Below are positions 33,762 to 41,199 of a stretch of DNA of 64,000 nucleotides, piece after piece. A model generated the notes under the pieces. The model was given only the letters and a program-made list of their open reading frames with translations. It made no database searches and had not been told where the DNA came from. Within the stretch, counting starts at the first letter, position 1. Every line of letters starts with the position of its first letter. The DNA is from Oceanospirillum sp048264105. GTDB taxonomy: Bacteria; Pseudomonadota; Gammaproteobacteria; Pseudomonadales; Halomonadaceae. The stretch lies in the NCBI GenBank assembly GCA_048264105.1, contig JBLXDJ010000005.1:1-64000 (forward strand). The letters are read 5' to 3'. The position numbers and the translations under genes are program-made.

Positions 33762-35279
33762 ATGGATCTTTCTCATGAATCCTGCCCATACTGCGGGCAT
33801 ACCGGACTTACCATAGGCTATTGGCAGGATGCTGCACACTTCATCCAATGTGAAGGCTGTGGTGCTCAGGGGCCACGTTCGCCATTAGACGAAAAGCCTG
33901 TCTCTATCTCCCCTCTGACAGATGAAAGCCTGTTACGTACCGTGATTGATGAGTCGCCGGATATTATCCTGATGAAGGATTTTGATGGAGGCTTTCTTCT
34001 CTGTAATGAGTCGCTGGCTCGCCTTTACGGTTCCTCTCCTATGGCGATGATTGGCAAAAGCGATGCGGATTTTAATCCAAACCGGGAGCAGGTTGAGTTC
34101 TACAAAGAGAATATTCAGCAGGTGATGCGTTCCGGCAAGTTGCAGATTGTGGAGGAAGCTTCCACTGACAGTGACACCGGTGAAGTACGCTATTTCCAGT
34201 CGATTAAAAAGCCTCTGAAAGGTCCGGATGGTAGTGATCGTATTCTGGTCATCGCTCACGATATTACTGAGTTAAAACGTGCTCACCAGCTGATTGAAGA
34301 TAAAGAGCGCCGTTATTCGTACGCTATGTCGGCGGCTGGAGAGGGTATATGGGACTGGGATATTCCCGGTAACCGGGTACACCATAACCGTAAATGGTGC
34401 GACCTTTTAGGACTTGATAGCTCCCATACCAGTCACGAGATGAGTGTTTTGTCGGGGTTGATTCATCCTGATGATCACGATGCCATGATGGATGCTCTGA
34501 ATCAGGCTTTGACCGGTAATGGCCAATACAGTCATGAGCACCGCATGGTCAGAGCCAGTGGCGAAGTTTTCTGGGGCTTTGACCGTGGACGTGTCGTAGA
34601 GCGGGATGACGAGGGTCGGCCTTTACGGATGGTTGGCAGTATTTCTGATATTACCAGTCGCAAACTGGCAGAGCAGAAGCTGGCAGAAGCCAAAGCTGAG
34701 CTGGAAAAAAGCAATCAGCAGTTAGAGTATCTGGTGAATGAACGTACGCAAGAGCTGGCAAACGCTAATCGTGAGTTGCAGCGCCTGGCCAAGATTGATC
34801 CTCTGACCGGAACAGGCAACCGCTTTCTTCTTGAAGCCTGGGTGGCAGGACGCTCCCGTGATCTGCCGATTTCTGTGCTGATGCTGGATATTGATCATTT
34901 TAAAAAGGTTAACGATACCTACGGACATAAGCTGGGCGATACCGTCCTGAGGCAGGTTGCTGAAGCGCTGCGTCAGGAGTTAAGAGATCAGGATCTGATC
35001 ATTCGTTTCGGTGGCGAAGAGTTTCTTATGGTTCTTGCGGATGCAAACGGGCAGGAGGCCTTAGCGACTGCTGAACGGCTGCGCCTCTGTGTGGAGCATC
35101 TATCCGGCTTGCCGATCGATCATGCCGTGACGGTGAGTATTGGCATGGCCTCGGGTCTGTTGGCCGGTTTCGACCAGCTGCAGCAGACAGCAGATGATTA
35201 TCTCTATATCGCTAAGGCGGGTGGTCGCAATCAGGTGGTTTCCTGCCATAGTCCCGTTACTGAAGAGCCTGTTGTCTGA
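33762..35279 (+). CDS. Zinc-ribbon/PAS/PAS/GGDEF diguanylate cyclase
   Basis: The 505-aa protein has an unusual N-terminus: CPYC (8-11) and CEGC (30-33) form a zinc-ribbon-like module resembling Lar-type restriction-alleviation proteins. It is followed by two PAS domains (about 60-175 and 180-300, each ending in an ISDIT-type linker), a coiled coil and a GGDEF domain. The active site RFGGEEF and the preceding LDIDHFKKVNDTYGH are intact, so c-di-GMP synthesis is expected. No membrane segment is seen, so it is a cytoplasmic sensor. The zinc ribbon could sense metal or redox or bind another protein; this is inferred. Confidence 0.88.
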   Translation: MDLSHESCPYCGHTGLTIGYWQDAAHFIQCEGCGAQGPRSPLDEKPVSISPLTDESLLRTVIDESPDIILMKDFDGGFLLCNESLARLYGSSPMAMIGKSDADFNPNREQVEFYKENIQQVMRSGKLQIVEEASTDSDTGEVRYFQSIKKPLKGPDGSDRILVIAHDITELKRAHQLIEDKERRYSYAMSAAGEGIWDWDIPGNRVHHNRKWCDLLGLDSSHTSHEMSVLSGLIHPDDHDAMMDALNQALTGNGQYSHEHRMVRASGEVFWGFDRGRVVERDDEGRPLRMVGSISDITSRKLAEQKLAEAKAELEKSNQQLEYLVNERTQELANANRELQRLAKIDPLTGTGNRFLLEAWVAGRSRDLPISVLMLDIDHFKKVNDTYGHKLGDTVLRQVAEALRQELRDQDLIIRFGGEEFLMVLADANGQEALATAERLRLCVEHLSGLPIDHAVTVSIGMASGLLAGFDQLQQTADDYLYIAKAGGRNQVVSCHSPVTEEPVV

Positions 35280-35385
35280 TAAGAAACTAATCAGGTATCA
35301 GAATTTTTACTGAGCAAAATCCTAATTAACTCAGTAAGATAGCTCCCTTTTTCTTAATATCAGGATCAGATAGGGAGCCTGTTCT

Positions 35386-35961
35386 ATGAAACCGGAAGCG
35401 ATGAAAATAGCCGTCTATTGTGGTTCTGCCAGTGGCAATAAGCCGGAATATCTGGCTGCTGCCAGGCAACTGGGTCATTACTTTGCAGAGCAGGGGATTG
35501 ATCTGGTCTACGGAGGCGGCAAGGTCGGTCTGATGGGCACCATTGCGGATTCAGTGCTGGAGGCAGGTGGCAAGGTTTACGGTTTTATCCCTCAGGCGCT
35601 GGAAGAGAAAGAGATCGCTCATACCGGTCTGACTGAACTCACCGTTGTACCGGATATGCACACCCGTAAAGCCGCTATGGCGGATATGGCTGATGCCTTT
35701 GTTGCCATGCCGGGCGGCGTGGGAACCTTTGAAGAGATCTTTGAAGCCTGGACCTGGGCGCAACTGGGGTATCACACCAAACCCTGTGCCTTCTACAACG
35801 TGGCAGGCTTTTACGACCCGCTGTTTGCCATGGTCGATTCTGTTGCGGAATCCGGCTTTATGAAGCCGGAATATATCGACATGCTGATCAAAACTGGCCA
35901 GCCGGAAGATCTGCTTGAGCAGATTCGCAGTTATCAGCCTCCGAAGAAAAAGTGGACCTGA
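35386..35961 (+). CDS. LOG-family nucleotide 5'-monophosphate phosphoribohydrolase
   Basis: This 191-aa enzyme is of the TIGR00730/LOG (lysine decarboxylase-like) family, which cleaves the ribosyl bond of nucleoside monophosphates and of cytokinin nucleotides. The signature PGGVGTFEEIFE is at about 108-119, with YGGGKVGLMG near 44. Known bacterial members are mostly AMP or pyrimidine nucleosidases, so the cytokinin link is only a name. GGGAG lies upstream of the ATG. Single gene between promoter sequence and terminator. Confidence 0.93.
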   Translation: MKPEAMKIAVYCGSASGNKPEYLAAARQLGHYFAEQGIDLVYGGGKVGLMGTIADSVLEAGGKVYGFIPQALEEKEIAHTGLTELTVVPDMHTRKAAMADMADAFVAMPGGVGTFEEIFEAWTWAQLGYHTKPCAFYNVAGFYDPLFAMVDSVAESGFMKPEYIDMLIKTGQPEDLLEQIRSYQPPKKKWT

Positions 35962-35983
35962 TCCGGTACCTGATGTCGTTTAG

Positions 35984-36011
35984 TTAAAAAGCAGCCAATG
36001 GCTGCTTTTTT
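35984..36011 (+). terminator. Rho-independent terminator
   Basis: AAAAAGCAGCC-AAT-GGCTGCTTTTTTT follows the LOG gene by about 22 nt. Confidence 0.9.
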
Positions 36012-36174
36012 TGTATTTGGTTGTTCAGTTATCGACACCTTAGTCGCTTTTAGCTCCTTCTTCGGTACTGTTTTAGGCCTATTTGCGACACTGGGGGATT
36101 GCCCGGAATATGAAGATGGTTAACTCTCAGCATCAGGTGTCAGATATGACGCAATATCCTAGGGAGTTAACGCG

Positions 36175-36690
36175 ATGGAACAATGCAACATACGCCAGAC
36201 CCACGCACTAAAACGTGGCTCGGTTTTAGGCTTCTTTTTAGCTGCTTTATTCAGTGGCCTGATGATGACTGAAACCGCGAAAGCGGATCTCAGTTATGAG
36301 GCGTATATCGATTCGGATAAGCGCATCAAATGCCTGTACGGCTATGCGGCAGATAAAACCGGTGATCATGCGGCGGCGATTAAGATCTTCGAAGATTGCA
36401 TCAACCGTTGGGAAGATGTGTATTCGATGATCTGGCTGGCGCAGATTTATGAGGCTGGTGTTGCCGTGCCACAGGATCTGGCCTATTCCACCGCTTTGAT
36501 GAAGCGCGGAGCACACACTCAGGATGCTGCCGGTTATTCCTCTATTGCCCGCTATCACTATGGCGTAGCCCTTTATGAGGGCGTCGGCACTGAGAAGAAT
36601 GAATCCGAGGGACTTCGTTGGCTGAAACAAGCCGCTGATGAAGGGGTTGTCGAGGCAACGGCTTACCTTCATCAGCGAGGGCATCAATAG
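36175..36690 (+). CDS. Secreted Sel1/TPR-like repeat protein
   Basis: The 171-aa product begins with a positively charged stretch and a hydrophobic signal segment (about 18-36, VLGFFLAALFSGLMMTETAKA). The mature part has helical repeats of the Sel1 kind: WLAQIYEAGVAVPQDLAYSTALMKRGA and HYGVALYEGVGTEKNESEGLRWLKQAADEG. Sel1 proteins usually act as scaffolds for protein contacts; here the periplasm is likely. The partner is unknown. It converges with the transglycosylase gene 12 nt away. Confidence 0.8.
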   Translation: MEQCNIRQTHALKRGSVLGFFLAALFSGLMMTETAKADLSYEAYIDSDKRIKCLYGYAADKTGDHAAAIKIFEDCINRWEDVYSMIWLAQIYEAGVAVPQDLAYSTALMKRGAHTQDAAGYSSIARYHYGVALYEGVGTEKNESEGLRWLKQAADEGVVEATAYLHQRGHQ

Positions 36691-36702
36691 TCTGTTACCG
36701 GG

Positions 36703-37557
36703 TCAGGATTTAGCCGGCCAGTCTGTTTTTTCGATCATTCTCAGATAGCGGCGGTACTGAACGGAGGAGATGTAATTGGACTGGCGCATCCCCTGCAGTA
36801 TTCGCTGGTATTTGCGCTTCAGTGACGTGGTGAGGTTGCGGTTCTGATAAACCGTATAGTGATAGCGACGGGGGCTTGGCAGCATGAGTGCCAGCCAGGC
36901 ACCCTCTGCAGCGTTTATCTCAGCCGGTTTTTTGTCGAAGTAATAACGGGCGGCATCACGTACACCATAAAGATCCGGGCCAAACTCTGCCATGTTGAGA
37001 TACAGCTCAATAATCTCGTTTTTACTGAAATGGCGTTCCAGATCCCGGGTGATCACCGCTTCCTGCAGCTTACGGAAGTAACTTTGAGTCTGATTCAGAA
37101 ACAGGTTTTTAACCGTTTGCTGGCTTAGAGTGCTGCCGCCAAACCGGGTTTCCCCTTTCTTGATATTCGCTACCATGGCATCCAGTAACGCGTTGTAGTC
37201 GATACCCTGATGCTCATAAAAACGGGCATCCTCCGCCATGACTACGGCATAAAGCAGATCCCGGTTAACGTACTTCAGCTCAACCCAGTGATGCTTGTTT
37301 TTGCTTTTCTCCAGCTTCTTCTCCAGACGGGTTTCGGCCTGTTGGCGCAGCTGACTAAAACTCATCTGCTCCACATCCGGGAGATTGCTGAAAAACAGCC
37401 AGAGCCCACCTGTGATCAGGATGATAATTGAGAGAAACATCCAGCCGAGGAAGTAAACCAGCCGGTTCAGATGGCGCATCGGCCAGGCGATAAAAGGGGC
37501 GAGCCAGAGTTTGATTTTATCGAGTCGGGTAGGATTTTTTTTCTTACGCGCAGCCAT
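36703..37557 (-). CDS. mtgA: Monofunctional peptidoglycan transglycosylase
   Basis: This 284-aa GT51 enzyme polymerises lipid II into glycan strands at the outer face of the inner membrane. A positively charged tail and one helix (about 33-53) anchor it. The catalytic motifs are present: EDARFYEHQGID with the catalytic Glu, GGSTLSQQTVKNLFL, and KNEIIELYLNMAEFG. There is no transpeptidase domain. It is somewhat longer than E. coli MtgA (about 240 aa) at both ends, so the exact orthology is not certain. It is a single gene divergent from murI, another cell-wall gene. Confidence 0.88.
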   Translation of the reverse strand: MAARKKKNPTRLDKIKLWLAPFIAWPMRHLNRLVYFLGWMFLSIIILITGGLWLFFSNLPDVEQMSFSQLRQQAETRLEKKLEKSKNKHHWVELKYVNRDLLYAVVMAEDARFYEHQGIDYNALLDAMVANIKKGETRFGGSTLSQQTVKNLFLNQTQSYFRKLQEAVITRDLERHFSKNEIIELYLNMAEFGPDLYGVRDAARYYFDKKPAEINAAEGAWLALMLPSPRRYHYTVYQNRNLTTSLKRKYQRILQGMRQSNYISSVQYRRYLRMIEKTDWPAKS

Positions 37558-37744
37558 CGCGGCTTCCTTAATGTTTCACATCCATCATTTGTCGGCAAAG
37601 AATATCAGATTTGCCATCGAAAGCCGGTCTTCAACCCCGCTTTATTACATAAAAACAACAAGGTTACCTGAATCTGGTTGGCGTCTGGCTTGCGTGCTAG
37701 AATCGCTTCTCCTTCTGTTATCTTCGATAAATTGATCTCATACC

Positions 37745-38602
37745 TTGAAGCCTGTAAACGCGACAGACATTAACCCCTCAGCCCCTGTTCTGGTGATGGA
37801 TTCCGGAGTTGGTGGCTTGTCGATTGCGGCTCATATTCGCAAGACCTGTCCCCATACGCCTCTGTTTTATCTGGCTGATAATGCGGCCTTTCCCTATGGT
37901 GACAAGGAAGAGAGCTGGCTGGTTGACCGGGTGGTAAAACTGGCTCAGGGGCTGGTGGCGCGCTATCCCATTCAGCTGCTGGTGTTGGGCTGCAATACAG
38001 CCAGTACCGTGGTGCTGCCTGCACTTCGTGAAGCACTGTCTATTCCCGTTGTCGGGGTCGTTCCGGCGATTAAACCTGCTGCCGCATTAAGTCATAGTGG
38101 CCATATCGGCCTGCTGGCAACACCGGGCACCGTGAGTCGTAGTTACACCAATCAGTTAATTGCTGATCATGCGCCGCATTGCGAAGTGACCCGGGTTGGC
38201 TCGACAGAAGTGGTTCGGCTGGCGGAAGAAAAGCTGGAAGGACGCCCCGTAGATCTTGCCCGGCTGCAACAGGCGGTGGCTCCACTGTTTGAAACCGACT
38301 CGCTGGATACGGTGGTTTTGGGCTGTACCCATTTTCCGCTGTTACTGGATGAGCTGATGCAAATCCAGCCACGGTCTATCCGCTGGGTCGATTCCGGTGC
38401 CGCTATCGCCCGACGGGTTGCGATGCTGCTGGAGCCCCTGCATTCTGCCACCGCTTCATCTGTCACCTCTTCCCACGCTTCTTCTTGTTCTGCTGCTCAG
38501 GACAACATCGTCTTTCTGACGGAGGATGTTCCTGCAGACTCTTCTCTGATGCGTTCCTTCCGCCGTAACGGCTTCACCTGTCTCAAGCGGGCTGAACTCT
38601 GA
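37745..38602 (+). CDS. murI: Glutamate racemase
   Basis: This 285-aa enzyme makes D-glutamate for peptidoglycan. The catalytic cysteines lie in LVLGCNTAS (about 77-85) and VVLGCTHFPLL (about 192-202); the substrate motif MDSGVGGLS is near the start. Between about 240 and 258 a Ser/Ala-rich stretch (ATASSVTSSHASSC) is an insertion near the C-terminus not usual in the family. The start is a TTG at 37745 with no good ribosome site, so expression may be low. It is next to mtgA, which makes cell-wall sense. Confidence 0.93.
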   Translation: MKPVNATDINPSAPVLVMDSGVGGLSIAAHIRKTCPHTPLFYLADNAAFPYGDKEESWLVDRVVKLAQGLVARYPIQLLVLGCNTASTVVLPALREALSIPVVGVVPAIKPAAALSHSGHIGLLATPGTVSRSYTNQLIADHAPHCEVTRVGSTEVVRLAEEKLEGRPVDLARLQQAVAPLFETDSLDTVVLGCTHFPLLLDELMQIQPRSIRWVDSGAAIARRVAMLLEPLHSATASSVTSSHASSCSAAQDNIVFLTEDVPADSSLMRSFRRNGFTCLKRAEL

Positions 38603-38983
38603 GCTGAACATTCCTGATCTGCTCTGAACCTCAGTGAAATGTGCGACTTTCTCAGGTCGACATAACGACCCGCCTGGTTCATTTTGTCCCGCCTTTTAAG
38701 ACCTTGTGTTCTGTAATGTTTTTCCTGTTGGTATATCTCTGATCGGCTGTTGTTCTGGCGGTGTATTCGGGATTCTTTTGTTTCGCATCCTTGCACCATT
38801 TTTGAATGGTTACTGTGTTGCACTCTTAAATAAATTCCCGAAAACATGTCTGTTGTTGGTCTTTGTCAGCTGCCCTTTCTGATGGATCAATAACCCGCCT
38901 TCAAAAGGTAATTTGATGACTTCAGGCTTCCTCGCACCGGCACGTACCGGCTTACGGAACTACAGAAAAGGAATTTCTCTATC
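38603..38983. other. Intergenic stretch upstream of a chemoreceptor
   Basis: About 380 bases with no gene recognised and no clear terminator for murI. A small ORF of about 24 codons (from 38914) overlaps the chemoreceptor start at ATCATGCTGA and might be a leader peptide, but nothing else supports it. The region should contain the chemoreceptor promoter. Confidence 0.4.
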
Positions 38984-41026
38984 ATGCTGAATTTTTTTCA
39001 GAACCGATCTCTGGCTGCTCAGCTCTCAGTGGTAATCGCCGCACTTATGATTCTGGCGAACACTCTGATGACCGGGGTTCTGACGGAGCAATCCCGTGAG
39101 AATCTGGAAGCAGAGGCAGAAAGTGCTCTCTCTCAGCAGGGCCAGCTGGTTTCCGATCTGCTGGGCTTCTACTATCAGGACAGCTTTCTCAATGCTCAGC
39201 GCCTGTCGGATATCTTCTTCAATATGTTTCCTCAGGGTGTCCGTCTGAGCGAGCAGGAAGTGCAGGTTACGTATTACAGCACCCGGGCCCTGACCGATGA
39301 AAACGGCATTATCAATGGTGATTTCACCAAGCCGGATCAGTTCACCCGCATGACCGGTGGTACGGCAACGGTTTTCGCCCGCCATGGGGATGACTTTCTG
39401 CGCATCAGTACCTCCCTGAAAAAACAGAACGGTGAGCGCGCCTTTGGCACGCTGCTGGGAACCGGGCATCCCGGTTATAAAGCCTTGATGGCAGGTAAAA
39501 CCTATCACGGCGTTGCCCATCTGTTTGGCCGGGATTACATGACCATCTACCGTCCCGTTCAGGAAGCCGGTAAAACCATTGCGGTACTTTATATCGGTTT
39601 TGATCTGACTCAGGGGCTGGCTGAACTGAGAAATACACTGGCGAAAGTACGGGTTGGTGAAACCGGTTATGCCACCATTGTGGCCGGAGCCGGCAGTAAA
39701 GAACCGGGTAAGATCCTGATGCATCCTAAACTGGAAGGCAGCAATATTCTGGAGATTAAAGCGGAAGATGGCAGCAGTCCGTTTCAGACAATGCTCCAGC
39801 AGGATAGCGGTGTACTGCGCTATGCCTACCAGGATTCCGGCGAAGCCAGTCAGGAAAAACTGGCTGCTTACCGTTCGGTTGAAGGTTGGGGCTGGGTTGT
39901 CCTGTTAGGCAGCTATAGTGACGAGTTCGCCGGCACCAGTATTCTGCTGCGTAACACCATGATGATTCTGATGCTGGCATCGACCCTAGTGATTATTCTG
40001 ATCAGTGGCATCATGCTTTATCGCCGTTTATCGCCGCTGCATAAGGTGACTCAGGATCTGGTGACGATTGGGCAGGGAGATCTGAATATCCAGCCCGTTG
40101 ATGTGGTTGTGGACTCTGATTGCAACAATGAAACCCGTTTACTGCGTAAGGCGACGCACGATATGCACTCGGGCCTGAAGGATCTGGTGATTCAGCTCAG
40201 TCAGGCGTCTGCCGCTCTGAAGGGTAGTGTGGTTCAGGTTCAGGGGGCCAGCAACAATACCGAGAACGCCGTGGATGAGCAGTCTCTTGAGATTCAGCAG
40301 GTTGTGACGGCGATGGAAGAGATGGCAGCGACAACCGCTGATGTGGCAGATAACGCCCGTGATGCGGCCAACACCACAGCTCAGGGACAGGAGAAAGCCT
40401 CTAAAGGGCATGATGCCGCTAATATGATCTACGGCAGCATTGAAACGCTGGTGGCTGAGATGGAGCGTGCATCCACCCTGATTCAGGAAGTCTCTCAGGA
40501 GAGTAACAATATCAGCGACTTTATGGTCACCATCAGTGAGGTCGCCGAGCAAACCAATCTGCTGGCGCTGAATGCTGCCATTGAAGCGGCCCGTGCCGGT
40601 GAGTCCGGTCGTGGTTTTGCGGTGGTTGCTGATGAGGTGAGAACCCTCGCAGGGCGGACACAGGGCGCGACCTCTGAGATTACGCAACTGGTTGAACGTC
40701 TGCAGAATAAAATCGATCAGGCGATTCAGGCGATTGGCAGCAGTAACGAGGCATCCCGCGAGAGTCGGGAGCGTACCGGTGAGGCCCGTGGAGCGTTGGA
40801 AGAGATCCGCACTTATATGACTCATATTTCTGATATGGGCAGCAATATTGCGGCAGCTTCTGAGCAGCAGGCGGCGGTTGCTGAAACGGTAACCCAGAGC
40901 CTGCACAGTATTCATCAGCTGTCGGGTCATACCCGAAATCGGAGTGATGCCTGTGTGGCAGCCAGCGAAGATCTGCAGCAGGTTGCCGGAGACATTGAGC
41001 AGAAGCTGTCCCGCTTCCGGCTCTGA
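38984..41026 (+). CDS. Methyl-accepting chemotaxis protein with a Cache_3/Cache_2-like sensor
   Basis: This 680-aa inner-membrane chemoreceptor has TM1 at about 12-30 and a periplasmic Cache-type region at about 35-325 containing the single-Cache pattern YIGFDLTQGLAELRNTLAKVRVGETGYATIVAG. TM2 is at about 325-347 and is followed by HAMP and the signalling coiled coil. The hairpin tip EQTNLLALNAAIEAARAGE is at about 523-541. No CheR pentapeptide ends the protein. AAAAGGAA precedes the ATG. It ends at a strong terminator. The ligand is unknown. Confidence 0.94.
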   Translation: MLNFFQNRSLAAQLSVVIAALMILANTLMTGVLTEQSRENLEAEAESALSQQGQLVSDLLGFYYQDSFLNAQRLSDIFFNMFPQGVRLSEQEVQVTYYSTRALTDENGIINGDFTKPDQFTRMTGGTATVFARHGDDFLRISTSLKKQNGERAFGTLLGTGHPGYKALMAGKTYHGVAHLFGRDYMTIYRPVQEAGKTIAVLYIGFDLTQGLAELRNTLAKVRVGETGYATIVAGAGSKEPGKILMHPKLEGSNILEIKAEDGSSPFQTMLQQDSGVLRYAYQDSGEASQEKLAAYRSVEGWGWVVLLGSYSDEFAGTSILLRNTMMILMLASTLVIILISGIMLYRRLSPLHKVTQDLVTIGQGDLNIQPVDVVVDSDCNNETRLLRKATHDMHSGLKDLVIQLSQASAALKGSVVQVQGASNNTENAVDEQSLEIQQVVTAMEEMAATTADVADNARDAANTTAQGQEKASKGHDAANMIYGSIETLVAEMERASTLIQEVSQESNNISDFMVTISEVAEQTNLLALNAAIEAARAGESGRGFAVVADEVRTLAGRTQGATSEITQLVERLQNKIDQAIQAIGSSNEASRESRERTGEARGALEEIRTYMTHISDMGSNIAAASEQQAAVAETVTQSLHSIHQLSGHTRNRSDACVAASEDLQQVAGDIEQKLSRFRL

Positions 41027-41061
41027 TGATCAGAGCCCTTCTGATCTCCAGCTGTTTTACA

Positions 41062-41092
41062 GAAAAGCCCGTTTATTAACGGGCTTTTTTTG
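41062..41092 (+). terminator. Rho-independent terminator
   Basis: AAAAGCCCGTT-TATT-AACGGGCTTTTTTT ends the chemoreceptor gene. Confidence 0.92.
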
Positions 41093-41199
41093 TCTCTCAG
41101 GATTGTTTCGGGCGCTGTTTTAACAGGAGATCAGCCGGCATCAGGAAGTGGCTTTGGACGGTATTCTTGGTCGTCTCCCGACCTTTAGCGGGTGTCTCC

